This document shows positions 11,350 through 22,512 of a stretch of DNA of 64,000 bases, piece by piece. How positions within the stretch are numbered: the stretch's first letter is position 1; every line of letters starts with the position of its first letter. The position numbers were made by a program, and so were the translations under genes. The DNA comes from Cyrtodaria siliqua (Eukaryota; Mollusca; Bivalvia; Adapedonta; Hiatellidae), in the NCBI GenBank assembly GCA_037043455.1, contig JAWPHD010007157.1:62501-126500 (forward strand), given 5' to 3'. Under the pieces are notes generated by a model, which saw only the letters and a list, made by a program, of their open reading frames with translations, was not told where the DNA came from and made no database searches.

Positions 11350-11745
11350 AGAACATATTCAGTTATTTCTGCGAAAACAGAGAGAACCCGTCAATAAAAC
11401 TTCTTATTGAGTGTTTCTGCCAAAACACAGAAACCCCGTTAACAAACAACATATATAGTTGTTTCTGTGAAAACACTGAAAAACCCTTAGTATACATTTT
11501 ATTCAGTGGTTTCTGAAAAAACACGGAGAACCCGTCAGTAAACAACGTATTTAGTGGTTTCTGTGAAACACTGAGAAACCAGTCAATAAATACAAGTATA
11601 GTTGTTTCTGCGAAAACACTGACATAACGTTAATAAACAACATATTTAGCTGATTCTGCGAAAATGCTGTTAACCCGTCAAGTTCATTGTTTCTGCGAAA
11701 ACACTGTGAACCCTTCATTGAACAACACAATTACTTGCTTATGTC
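11350..11745. repeat. Degenerate ~48-bp minisatellite
   Basis: About eight units begin 'GTTTCTGYGAAAACACTGA' and continue 'ACCCGTCAATAAACAACAT'. Because 48 is divisible by 3, the - strand shows a false 16-residue repeat protein. Related, more diverged units ('GAAAACTCATCATGTAATAA') reappear at about 13085-13400. Confidence 0.75.
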
Positions 11746-12088
11746 AACAGAGTGACACCTCATCATTCCATATCATATTCAGTTATTTTTGTATTTGTAT
11801 ATAGATTATGAAAACTCATCATTTTATTTCATAATTAACTTGTATTAAATATTCAATTATTTGCACACACACATTTGCATTGTATTACATATTGTGAAGA
11901 CACATAAACACATTTATATTTGATAACATATTTAATTATGTTTTTGGGAACACATATACACACTCGTATTGTGAAAACACATGCACATACTAACATATTC
12001 AATTATGTATTTGAGGACATGTGCATACGCTCGTTTATATTGTATTATTATAATTATTGTTTTCGGTGAAAAAAACATATGCCGCACA

Positions 12089-12573
12089 TATACTGAAAGG
12101 AAAAAGAAACGCAGGGTGCGTATTTCCGCTATATATTGTATGTTTAATATGCTACTGCTAATCGGATGGTACAGGGCGACATTAGGCCTGTCCTTTTAGA
12201 AAGAAGGTTTAAACAGCACTGAACATACCAATGGTTACCCCTTTAAAGTTTCATTATCGTCAGAATGCGCATTTGGCTCAAGCAGGTGAGCAAACTTAGG
12301 CTTTAAATGTTGCAATCACTGAACATTAAATACAGTACTGAACTGGCTCAATTTTTCAAAGAGGAACTTCAGCATTTATGAATTTCTTGTTACAACGTGT
12401 ACTGTGATTAAAACGTCTACAACATCACAGTTGTGTCCTTTCTCTAACTAACTGCACTTTTTTTTTTACAAAACATCTTGGGATTTCCTTGGAATTTAGA
12501 TGGAATTAAGTGTGCAGTATATGCAATATATAGCGGAAATACGCACCCTGCGTTTCTTTTTCCTTTCAGTATA
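12089..12573. mobile_element. MITE family A, copy 2 (better preserved ends)
   Basis: The termini match over about 45 bp in inverted orientation: 'TACTGAAAGGAAAAAGAAAC' plus 'GCAGGGTGCGTATTTCCGC' at the left and its complement at the right. Internal sequence matches the copy at 5008-5489 in reverse orientation, with different indels. The body contains no coding region. Confidence 0.85.
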
Positions 12574-12689
12574 CTCATTTCTGTTGTATGACGTATATCA
12601 ATTACATGTCTGAGTGCACACACTCATTTATATTACGTAACTTATTTAATTGTTTCGGTGAAGATACATATGTACACTCATGTTGAATT

Positions 12690-13020
12690 GAATTGAACTG
12701 AATTGGGGTTTACAGCGCACCAACACAAGAAAGGTTATATATGGCGCCAAACAGGGATGAACATGCCAGGCTCATCTCCATCTGATAAAATATGGAGAAT
12801 GGGCCTAGAACCTTCTAACCTACAGAACTGCAGAGTTGCTGCAAGTTCTATTGTAGACACTCCATTTACGATGGAGCCACGTTTCCACATTTGCATATGC
12901 GATGTCTTGAAGAAAACCTTGAATGAGCATGATAAAAAATTGACAAAATGAACATGAAGAGGGGTGGGGACGGGATGGGTCCTACCCCTCTGCCTCTAGC
13001 GGGATTTGCAGTGGTATTGT
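12690..13020 (+). repeat. Dispersed repeat III (SINE-like), copy 1
   Basis: The landmarks are 'AATTGGGGTTTACAGCGCAC', 'CAACACAAGAAAGGTTATAT', 'GGAGAATGGGCCTAGAACCT', 'CAGAACTGCAGAGTTGCTGC' and 'GAGCATGATAAAAA'. The same order is found at 57618-58080, 61275-61870, 62205-62590 and, truncated, 63565-63660. Confidence 0.8.
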
Positions 13021-13752
13021 ACATGTATAACCCATTATGTTGGTGAAGACGTGTACATAATTATACCTTAAAATTATCGTATTAAGTTGCTTTTATTAAT
13101 ATGCTGAAATCTCACCATGTACTAACAGCATAAATTGTTTTTGTTAATACATTGAAAACGTATCATGTAATAACAGCATTTTATTTGTATTAATATTTTG
13201 AAAACTCATCTTTTAATATCAGCATTTGTTGTTTGTTTCTGTTAAAGGTCCAATGTATTTCTATAATGTTATGCTGAAAATCTCAGCAGGCAATAACAAC
13301 ACAGTGTGTTTCTGTCGATACACTGAAAACTCGTCATGTAAAAACAACATTAGTTGTTTCTGTCAATACATTGAAAACTCAATATTTTGTAACATATTAA
13401 AATGCTTCCCGGTTTGTAGACTTTATAAAAAAACAGTTATGATTTATCACGTATGTATACAAGTCGTACAGGAAATATAGCATTCTAGAATCACAGTCAA
13501 CCAAAAACATACAAGGAAGCAAGCAGCAATTAATTGCAAGGATACATAAAAGGCAAGGTATATGACTTCACAAACATAACAGGGTTGACAATAGAGCTAC
13601 CGCATTGGAACAGTCAGTGGCCAAAAAGGCCGCTTGGCGTTTAAACCAGGTGCACCAAACCTCACTCTTACTCTACTGTCGTCACAATAAACCGGTACAG
13701 TGCAAATAAAGAAATTCCCGCCATGCTCCAACAAAATAGGCAATATAAGTAT

Positions 13753-14064
13753 TATTGATATGAATGTTGTTTAACGGCTCATCAACACAGTATAGGTTAT
13801 TTAGAGCCGCCCCAGAGAGAGGGGAAGGATACATAGGAGTCCGGGAACCTGCCCTACACTTATTATCGAATGGTTCTTTAACGTGCTCGGAGGATAGACC
13901 GACACACGGGACCGCCCGGTTTACGTCTCCATCCGACGGATGGCTAAGGAAAAGTGTTTTGCCCAAGAACACACCGACGAAACTCAGTGGCACCACGGAG
14001 GATTGAACCCGGGACCTCCTGTTACAAATCCGCCGCGTTACCGACTGCGCCACGTCAGCCCTCT
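13753..14064 (-). mobile_element. tRNA-derived SINE family I, full length, with target duplication
   Basis: Read on the - strand it starts with a tRNA-like head: A-box 'TGGCGCAGTCGGTAACGCGG' and B-box 'GGGTTCAATCC'. It continues through 'TCGGTCTATCCTCCGAGCAC' and ends 'TGATGAGCCGTTAAACAACA'. Direct repeats AATATAAGTAT flank it (13742-13752 and 14065-14075). The collinear + strand copy is at 42985-43284. Confidence 0.88.
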
Positions 14065-14353
14065 AATATAAGTATAACACAAAGATGATCATGTATATAT
14101 GAATATAAAAAAACAACCTCGAAAGCCACAAATCAATTACTCATTAACTTTTTCAGAAGCCAGAGCAACACAAGAATAAACCATTAAGGGCACGACAAGA
14201 AAATATTGGAGACAAACATCAAACATTACCTTCCTCTCAGGATTTAGGTAGACGTCATTACATAAGGTCCACACTATGTCCGGTCATCGCACAATCAAAT
14301 AGGACTATATAGTGGCGAACTGTTCAAAATGCGTTTCCATTATGTTATGTATA

Positions 14354-14420
14354 GGATAGAGGCTATGAAGAGAAATCTTCACCATTAAGAAACCGAAAGA
14401 TTTCTCTTCATAGACTATCC
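14354..14420. repeat. Hairpin: 24-26-bp inverted repeat
   Basis: The arm at 14354-14379 ('CTATGAAGAGAAATCTT') is complemented by 14397-14420 ('AAGATTTCTCTTCATAG') around a 17-bp loop. Confidence 0.85.
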
Positions 14421-14764
14421 GGTTTAGTATTTACGATAGGTTTTATCGATAGTCTCTATATAGGTCACACTCTAAATCATGAAGAGCGCTGGTAGTAACA
14501 TCTTCATGAATAAATGGTGTTGGAAATTCTGGGCCATCTGATTATTTAAAAAGTAGAGTAATCACTAAATAGTGTTACCCATGTGTATTAATCGTGTTTT
14601 GACACATACACGCATATTATTTTTGTATTTGCCTCCACTTCTCGGCGAACCGTCTCTAGACGTAGTTCTACGCTATTATAGTGCGATGCACAAAGCTCGA
14701 AACATTTGGTTAAGAAAACAACCGAGATCAGCTTTCCTTAAAGAGCTTATGTTATATTACATAC

Positions 14765-14895
14765 GGTTTACTTATAGAATAGCGGATGGTTTATTTATAG
14801 AATAGCGGATGGTTTACTTATAGAATAGCGGATGGTTTATTTATAGAATAGCGGATGATTTATTGATGGATGGTTTATTTATAGAATAGCGGATG
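14765..14895. repeat. 23-bp minisatellite
   Basis: About six units of 'ATAGAATAGCGGATGGTTTA' plus 'TTT', one of them interrupted by a short GATGGATGG variation. Confidence 0.88.
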
Positions 14896-16135
14896 GAGGT
14901 GACGACGTCTGTTCGAAGAAGCGGAGGAATATAACTATATAACAAGCTGCAACAAGTTAATTTGTTTTCAAGCCAAACTCCACGCTCATATAACTATACA
15001 CTACGTATACAGTGTTCCGACGTTTAAAATAGTGTCAGTCACAAAACATTTAACAATAGACTGTTAAATATGGTTGAAGTTGCTACAACTCAACTGAATT
15101 TTACCTCAGCTGAATTTTACCATATTATGTTTTGCGAATGTCCACATATGCGACATAGTGGCCTACTTTGCCACTGACCGTTCCAAGGCGGTAGCCCTAT
15201 TGTCAACCATTTTGTGTTTGTAATGTCGTTTGCATTTATTACTCTTGCCTTCTTGTTTGTCTGTTTGCGTGTTTGTTTCTGTGTTTTGTGGTTGATTGTC
15301 CTCCTTGAATGCTGCTTTTCCTGTCCGATCTTTTTGTGTTTCTATATAACGCTTTGAAGACTAATTTCTGAATTAGTTTGTTATCTTCTGCGCAAAAATC
15401 AATATGAACAAAACCAAAGCGATCTGAAATATATCGGGGAAGAAAACCTCTTTTCAAAGCGCGGTAGATGCTGCATTAAAGCTCGAACACATTCAATTAT
15501 TAGTTAATTTGGCGTTCTTATTGGGGTTGTTTAAGTGCCAAACTGACAGGTCAATTATGTTTTTCTTCTGGTAAGTCAAGATATTTAGATGTTATATTTA
15601 CAGTGTTTATTAATGCGTATTTAAACAATAATTATAATAATATGATAGTAAAACAGAAATAGGCATCTGTTAAAACGATGAATATGTCCACCTTGCGTTT
15701 GTTCCTATTTCATAGCACGCCTGAAATGTAGGTTGCACGCCTGTACTGCCTTGCATTTTTTTGTGATAACTCTTCTTCAATTTACCATATTTGTGTCGCT
15801 TTAGTCAACTGGCTAGCACATGACATTCTCCGATTTTTGAAAAAAAAAAGTTTAAATACAAAAAAAATCGTGAACAATGTTGAACACCTACCTCATTTCC
15901 GGCAATTTTTATCTCTCGCCTACATTACCTGAAATCCTTCGCCTTAAACTCTCGGTATTGTAAAAGCAATGTTGGCAGTGCGATTCCCGGGCGTGATAAG
16001 GAATTATTAATTTGGTACCTTTATCTAATTGACTGGCATGACATGTAGTTGGTCGTAAACAAAACTCATTTGATTCAATATCAAACATGGCGGCTGCCAT
16101 GGGACATATTTGTTTAAATAGATGTATGTAAGAAA
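14896..16135. other. AT-rich intergenic sequence with nothing recognisable
   Basis: Short ORFs only (for example 15239-15457 on the - strand), without domain motifs, splice-site support or repeat landmarks that I recognise. Confidence 0.4.
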
Positions 16136-16139
16136 AACT

Positions 16140-16300
16140 TGTGGCGACTACTCATCTGAAACTTATTGATGGATTTTCATGAAGCTTTACAGGAATGTTG
16201 CTCATGACGTCTAGTTGATCCTCAATAAAATTGAATCGGCCTGAACTTCAAGATGGCCACCACAGCTAAAAACAAATTTTAAAAATACAACTTTGTGGTG
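16140..16300. repeat. Diverged dispersed repeat unit
   Basis: It shares 'CTGAAACTTATTGATGGATT', 'GAAGCTTTACAGGAATGTT' and 'AAGATGGCCACCACAGC' with a second unit at about 16660-16850, and more distantly with 7290-7745. Confidence 0.5.
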
Positions 16301-16404
16301 ACCATGTGTTATTGATTTGGTACCTTTACCAAAATGACTGGCATAGCATGTAGTAGGTTCTAAACATTGTGTTTTGATTTGATGTCAAACATGGCCGTCA
16401 GCAG

Positions 16405-16650
16405 CTATCTTCCGCGGCCGACGTTGCGTTATAAACCTTCTCGCCTTTCACCGCTGCGGGTTCAAAACCCACTGGGAGCTCGACTTTTGAGGAAGTGTCG
16501 ATTCTTACGGATGGCGGAGGTGAACAGTGTTGGTTCTACCCAGGAAAGGTGGGTGATTTGTTTCCACCACAGAAAAATCGATCGTCATATATAATCTTAC
16601 GTGTCTTGAAAATGACGTAAAACACCATATAAACAATCAATTGTCTACAC
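16405..16650 (+). mobile_element. tRNA-derived SINE family II
   Basis: It has a tRNA-like B-box region ('GCGGGTTCAAAACCCACTGG'), then 'GAGCTCGACTT', 'GTGTCGATTCTTACGGATGG', 'GGTTCTACCCAGGAAAGG' and 'AAAATGACGTAAAACACCAT'. The same order occurs at 55655-55890 and, truncated, 905-1075. Confidence 0.75.
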
Positions 16651-16869
16651 TGAGTTATATAGAAAAAAAGTGCGGCAACTGCTCCTCTGAAACTATTTGA
16701 CGGATTATCGTGAAACTTTAAAGGAATTTTACTCCTGTTACCATGGTTACCAAAATGATTTTCGTTTGAGAAATATTGAATATAAAATGCATTTACTCTG
16801 GCAACTGTTAGGGCTGCTTGGACTTCAAACATGCCACCTCCAAACATGAAACGTGTATTGAATTAACAA

Positions 16870-16924
16870 ACACTACACATTCAAATGATGACAAACATAT
16901 AAAAAGGTATGATACCATTCCAAG
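16870..16924 (+). mobile_element. 54-bp scrap identical to part of the CR1-like LINE
   Basis: The text 'ATGATGACAAACATATAAAA' plus 'AGGTATGATACCATTCCAAG' matches 21326-21376 inside the LINE at 18490-22200 with a single visible difference in the core. It lies directly against the 21-bp array that follows. Confidence 0.75.
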
Positions 16925-16929
16925 TTCGA

Positions 16930-17225
16930 GGGATTCTTTTCTTCGAGTGTCGAGTTTCGAGTAAAGAATATCGAGTTTCGAGTAGACAAAATCGAGTTTC
17001 GAGTAGAGATTATCGAGTTTCGAGTAGAGAATATCGAGTTTTGAGTAGACAAAATCGAGTTTCGAGTAGAGATTATCGAGTTTCGAGTAGACAAAATCGA
17101 GTTTCGAGTAGAGAATATCGAGTTTCGAGTAGAGAATATCGAGTTTCGAGTAGACAAATTCGAGTAAAGAAAATCGAGTTTCGAGTAGAGAAATTCGAGT
17201 AGACAATATCTAGTTTCGAGTGGAG
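16930..17225. repeat. 21-bp minisatellite
   Basis: About 13 units of 'ATCGAGTTTCGAGTAGAGA', alternating with a 'GACAAA' variant. Because 21 is divisible by 3, false repeat proteins ('YSKLDIL', 'STRNSIF', 'YRVSSRQ') are open in several frames on both strands. Confidence 0.93.
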
Positions 17226-17394
17226 AAAAGCAAGCTTTCAGTATCTTTCAGTAGACAATACCGAGTTCCAAAGTTTAAAGCGATCGCCCATTTTGAGGAT
17301 GTCGGATATATTAGCACAATGATGAATTATCGCACATCAAACTCTAATGTTATGTTAACGTCTTTACCGCGAGCAGAACAAAATTATATACATA

Positions 17395-17712
17395 TGACCC
17401 AAGTGGGTGAAGCAAGGTCTCGGATTTTGGCTCCGCCCACCGCGGACTCCTGGGGGTAATCGGGTCAAAAATCATAAAGAACTGCATATCTTGTCCAAAT
17501 TTGAATGGATTTAATTCTAATTTTGTATGGTCGTTTAGGGACTCGAGGCACATGATATATAAAACGGATTTTGACCTCCTGCGTATAGGCCCCCCTCTAC
17601 ATGGGTACAGTTTGGGGAGCTTGCAGTTATTTACTATTACAAAGTTTCGGCGTTGTGACGCTAACCCCTTCCATACACTTTGAGATGTCAAATTCGTGTG
17701 ATGTATTTCTTA
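17395..17712 (+). repeat. Dispersed repeat IV, single ~310-bp unit
   Basis: The landmarks are 'TGACCCAAGTGGGTGA', 'GATTTTGGCTCCGCCCAC', 'AATCGGGTCAAAAATCA', 'TGGGGAGCTTGCAGT' and 'GTGACGCTAAC'. Four tandem units of the same family are at 27121-28180. Confidence 0.8.
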
Positions 17713-17843
17713 GGACGAAGTAAATGTTTAGTTACATTTGTAGTTAGGCCTTAGGTTACAATTTTAATTAGGCTTTTAGTTAGGATTTAACAACTTAACA
17801 AGAATATATTGGCCGACAGAAACACGCACATGAAGCAGGTACA

Positions 17844-17849
17844 TTTATT
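17844..17849 (-). promoter_or_regulatory. Polyadenylation signal AATAAA of the prokineticin-like gene
   Basis: Canonical AATAAA on the - strand, 24 bases past the TAA stop codon (17873-17875) of the last exon. Its position supports this being the true 3' end of the gene. Confidence 0.65.
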
Positions 17850-17872
17850 TGACTTTAAACAGTAAATCTCAA

Positions 17873-18055
17873 TTAGACACAATGACCATAAGCAAATGTA
17901 ACATCTTTGGTACATGTAAGACTTGTGGCACACGGGCAGGCTTGAGGGTAGTTTGATGCGGGAATGTAGCAGAATTCTCCTTGTTTTAGGTATGGATTAC
18001 ATGATATCACACGGGTGGGCTCAGGTCCAGTATTATCCGGTGGGTAGACAAGATT
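17873..18055 (-). CDS. Prokineticin/astakine-like secreted peptide, exon 3 (last)
   Basis: The acceptor (GCTTTTCTTCTTCAG) is followed by 60 codons and TAA, in phase 0, which matches the phase 0 end of exon 2. It encodes residues 59-118 with the C-terminal six cysteines (77, 87, 98, 100, 106, 117). These include the family hallmark CPC followed by a Cys five residues later ('ACPCATSLTC') and a closing 'YGHCV'. In known prokineticins and astakines the same region has the order C-C-CxC-C-C and forms the second half of the colipase-like fold. An AATAAA signal follows. See the exon 1 entry for the whole gene. Confidence 0.8.
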   Translation of the reverse strand, partial: NLVYPPDNTGPEPTRVISCNPYLKQGEFCYIPASNYPQACPCATSLTCTKDVTFAYGHCV

Positions 18056-21000
18056 CTGAAGAAGAAAAGCAGTGCTCAGTGTTAACCATCAGTGAATGAC
18101 TATGATGGTGATCTATATAATGTAGACAACAACAGGTTGTCGTGAGTGTTTTAAATACCAAACAAGTGCGTAAATACTGAACAAAAAAAGAAACTTAGTT
18201 GTTTAACATTTACTTAAACAGTTTTCAATACCGACAGTTCTTTTTTTATGCAAATGGAAATATAACAGCCATTACATTAGTATCCGTAAAAATAATCATC
18301 ATGAAAAACACACCATGCCTTACATATATACACTGTGGCCTGACTTTCTGTATCTCAGGTACACATATAAATATTGTACAGTACACTTTGATATGTGACC
18401 CCAATCTCAATTTGACATGGTCCAACGTGCAAATATACATTACCAACTCTTCAACGATTAGATGGCTCTATACATGAACTAAAACAACTAATGAACAAGA
18501 ATTTCCAAAATAGAAGACAATTTGTCTAACATAAATACACAAATAGATAACAAACATGACAAAGTACAAGAGAAAACACAAAACATTGAATACTCAATAT
18601 TAAAAGAAATACAAAACAATGTAATGCAACAGATAGAATCCATAAAAAGAACACGAGGACAGAACAATTAGAGGGCAAAACATCATGATTTGCAATATAC
18701 CTGAAAGTAAGCATGACACTTCGGAGCAAAGGAAACTAGAAAACCAAAATAATATTGAGCAAATCATCAAAGCCTGAGCGTTGAAATAAACATAAAGTAG
18801 GTTTTATCATACGAAACAAAGCTATCAATAAATCCAAACTAGTGTTAGAATCTAAAAAACAAAAATTGAAATTTAAACTGAAGCCAAACACAAACAAAAT
18901 AAAAAAACCAGCTTTCCAACAGGAGTAATTATGGCAGCTGGCTATATTTCAAAACAAAGAGAAGAAAGAAAATAACTCCTACAAGAATTGGCAACAGCAA
19001 GACACACATTTTAGGCCAAGAAAACCAACCCACAACCAAAATACTACAAAAATAATAAACCAAGCTACTAAGGTCAAATTGGCATTAAATAAAAAAAATG
19101 AAGGTTTAGAGGAAACTAAAATACATTTACGTCCGATCACAAAATCGCAAAAACCAATCATGATGGACGCGACAATGTCCATGCACATGGACTCAACAAT
19201 TGTCAGTCCGAAAAGGACAGTATTCGGAGGATTACAGGTTTCTAGTACCGAACCGGGTTCGCCAGAGGTCAACCGTGAATAGGGAGACAGTTTTATTTTT
19301 AACTCTGTAAATACTGAAACTGAAAGTGTAAATAATATAAAAAGTGACCGCGGCCCAACAGATGTGCTTCAAATTTTATACACAAATGCTGATAGCCTTA
19401 ACAACAAAATGTTCGAACTTATCTTACAAGTACAGGCATTGGATCCCGACATAATCGCAGTTACAGAAACTCCATCTTAAACATCATTTTTTTAACAAAC
19501 CTGCAAAACCCTACAAACTGAGGGATACCAAATGTTTCACAATAACACAAAATATGGAAGAGGAGTAATAATATATACAAAACAAACATAAAATAACATC
19601 AAGAAAGGGATACAATCGAATCAGTCTGGATCAAAATCAAATTTCAAAAAATGACAATTTATTAGTAGACTGTATACATATAAAAGCCCAAACTCAACGT
19701 TTGAATCTATCTTTGACCCTGGGCATATACTACAGGAAGCCTGCTCGATTGGTTGCCCTCACCTGTGCATTTTAGATGATTTTAACTTTAAGGAAATAAA
19801 CTGTATAAATCATGATACTAGTGTTAGTGAAACTGGTCCAGTAAGTATTTTCCTTGAAATGGTCAGAGAATTTTTAACACAACATGTGATACAACCAACA
19901 AGATAAAGGGAAAATAACACGCCCTCTGTCTTAGACCTAGATTTTACTAATGAAGAGAACATGCTAGACACAATAGATTACCTCCCTGGCATAGGGAAGA
20001 GTGACCATATTCTGCTACATATATTTTATCGTTGCTATTCAATTAGGATAGAATGCAAAACAACTATTTTTTTCAAGGTTACTATGGTCAAAAGAGGGAA
20101 AGCTGTAACTCTACAAATTGGGAAAATGTATTAAATGACAAAAATGTCAATGATGCATGGGACTCCTTTGCCGATAACCTCAATAATATTATCGATACAA
20201 ATATACCAAAGTGCATAGGAGCTCTCAGGCAGCATAATAATCTCCCATACATATCTTGGTCAAAGACAAGCAAACATCCTGGAAAAAAATACCTCTACTG
20301 CAAAACACATTCAAATTTTTTCTTTTTTTTTTGTTTAACAAAACTACCAGGAACAAGGCTACCTATGCAAAAAAACTAGTTAAGTATAATTACGAAAAAG
20401 ACCTTGCAACTCGGATAAATAGCGACAACAATTTTTTTTCGAAATATGTAAGGTAAAAAAATAAAACCAAAACTGCAATAGGACAATTACTTGAACAAAA
20501 TGGAGACATAGTCACAGATTACAAAGAGAGAGCAAATATTTCTAATAATTTTAAACACAACGAACCAAATGACAACCAAGCTTTCCCGCCAAAAAGAGTA
20601 AACTCCACGCTTGACAACATACTCATAACTGAAAACGATGTCCTGTCAGCAATCAAGGAATTAAAACCCAATAAATCAGATGGCATATACTTGATAGTTG
20701 AATATAAAAAATAATTAACAAAGCCATTAACAAAAATATTCACTAAGTCAATATATGAATCACAAGTACCAAGCTCCTTTAAAATCGTATAACACCAATT
20801 CACAAATTAAGAAATAATCTCCAGAAAATTATTGACCAATAAGCCTATACCCTTTTGTTTCAAATTTAATGCAAAAAATTAGAGATGGAATATTATAGAC
20901 CATATGCAAATTAACAAGTTATGTTCGACCAGTTTAGATTTATGAAGGGTAAATCCTGTCCTCTTCAATTACTCGAAGTATTGGAAGGTTATCTGATGCA

Positions 21001-22398
21001 CTTGATATTGGCCAGGATCTTGATGTAATATTCTATGACTTTAGGAGAGCATTTGACACATTACTACATAACAAGCTACTAAATAAATTATATAGAAGGT
21101 TACGGTATTGTATGGAAGGTTTTGGGCTGAGTGAAAGACTTCCTGCGGTATAAATATCAAACGGTGGTTATAAATGGAAACCACTCAAAATCCGAAAAAG
21201 TATACAGTGGGTTCCTTGTCTTCATAAATGATCTCCCCGAGATAGCTGAAACATTAGTCAAGATATTTGAAGATGATAAAAAAACATACTCAGTTATAAA
21301 CTCCCAAAAAGATAGGGATACATTACACATTCATATGATGACAAACATATAAAAAGGTATGATACCATTCCAAGTTCTAGCTGTTCATAGAAATACTGAC
21401 TGGTGATTTGTGATTGGTCAAAAACTTTTTCTTTTTAAAAAAGGTATTTTTTCAAAATGCATATTGGCAAATCATTACTACTGAGAACTAGCTTATGAAA
21501 GACAGGTCTAAACCGAAGAGACTTGATTACAAATGTTTCCGAGGAGATGGATCTGGGCTGGTAGTTGACAGTAATCTTACCTTCAACACACACATAACCT
21601 CCAAAAGAGCCTTAGCAAAAAGAAACCAAGGCATAATTATGAGAACCTTTGCATACCTAGACAAAACTATATTTTGACATTATTTAAAGCTTTAGTAAGA
21701 CTCCATGTAGAATATGCCAGTACAGTTTGGTCCCCGTACTTAAAAAATGACCAACTGAAATTGCTACTGAAAATTTTCAAAGCAGTGCAACAAAAATGCT
21801 ATCGCCTTAACAACCTTGAATACTAGTATAACGGAAGGCTAAGATCCCTAGGTATTCCTACACTCCAATATCGGAGGTTACGTGCAGACATGCTGCATGC
21901 TTTAAGATCCTAAGAGGATTCGATATCTCATCCATCAAAAACTTTCTCCCTTTAGCAACGTATACCAGAACATGAAGGAATACCCTTAAACTTTAATAAA
22001 AAAGAGCCAGAACTGACCACAGAAAAGATTCCTTCAGTATTAAATATAAAAGTTGATGCTGGCTGTTTACCAAGACTGCGCAGCAGACACTCTCGACCAC
22101 TAAAAAAAGAGTATGATAATGGACCCATGGAAACGGCCAACCAACAAAGAGAAGGGCCACCAGAAGCTACAGGCTTACCATTGGTCTCGGATCAAAAGGT
22201 TACCAGTAAGTAGTATATAGATATATTGCTAGTATGAAGGCTCTAAATGAATGTACTTTGCGAAACATATACAGAAATCAGACTGGCAATGCCATATATG
22301 GTTGTTGTTTAATAAAGCGCAACCCAAATTAGGTTACAATATATACTTTGAATATACTCATTTTTCAGTCTTCATTATACAGATGATTAAGCTATTAC
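18056..22398 (-). other. Intron 2 of the prokineticin-like gene
   Basis: On the - strand it opens GTAATAGC and closes TTTCTTCTTCAG (4,343 bp). It is mostly occupied by a degenerate LINE on the opposite strand (18490-22200). The short ORFs at 18199-18477 show no domain features. Confidence 0.7.
18490..22200 (+). mobile_element. Degenerate CR1/L2-like non-LTR retrotransposon
   Basis: ORF1 remnants include 'GQNIMICNIPESKHDTSEQ' (about 18660-18740). The endonuclease start is readable as 'LQILYTNADSLNNKMFELIL' then 'DPDIIAVTET' (19365-19475). Reverse transcriptase remnants include 'LDIGQDLDVIFYDFRRAFDT' (about 21000-21060). A C-terminal block reads 'GLVVDSNLTFNTHITSKRAL' and 'LRSLGIPTLQYRRLRADMLH' (21555-21900). 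Many stops and frameshifts make it dead. Order and motifs follow the CR1/L2 pattern. It lies antisense within intron 2 of the prokineticin-like gene. Confidence 0.8.
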
Positions 22399-22512
22399 CT
22401 GACTGATGCAGCAGTGTTCACTGGGGCATGTAGAATCAACGCCCACGGTACAGTTGTCCACAACTTGTACAAGCTCTCCGTTGATCGTCTCCAACGTGGC
22501 ACTCGCTACCAG
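22399..22512 (-). CDS. Prokineticin/astakine-like secreted peptide, exon 2
   Basis: Acceptor ATATATTGCAG and donor CAG|GTAATAGC bound a 114-bp, phase 0-0 exon of 38 codons (residues 21-58). It starts 'LVASA', which completes the signal peptide, continues with an acidic linker, and carries the first four cysteines with prokineticin spacing: 'NCTVGVDSTCPSEHCCISQ' (Cys 41, 49, 54, 55). The CC pair is diagnostic. The + strand also has an open frame here (22414-22620) ending at a GTAAGT that resembles an FN3 exon end, but the - strand reading fits exons 1 and 3 in phase and cysteine count. Fragments of this exon are duplicated at 24756-24787, 25341-25378 and 26971-27064. Confidence 0.82.

Noticed and set aside
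11363..11545. 'GFSVF-QK' 16-residue repeat protein on the - strand
   Set aside because: The 48-bp minisatellite is a multiple of three; units vary with indels and stops outside the ORF.
13682..14053. 123-residue - strand ORF
   Set aside because: Lies within the SINE family I copy; it is a translation of a tRNA-derived repeat.
16808..17206. 'YSKLDIL' and 'YRVSSR' repeat ORFs
   Set aside because: Products of the 21-bp array.
18199..18477. 92-residue + strand ORF
   Set aside because: No recognisable features; lies in the intron of the - strand gene just before the LINE.
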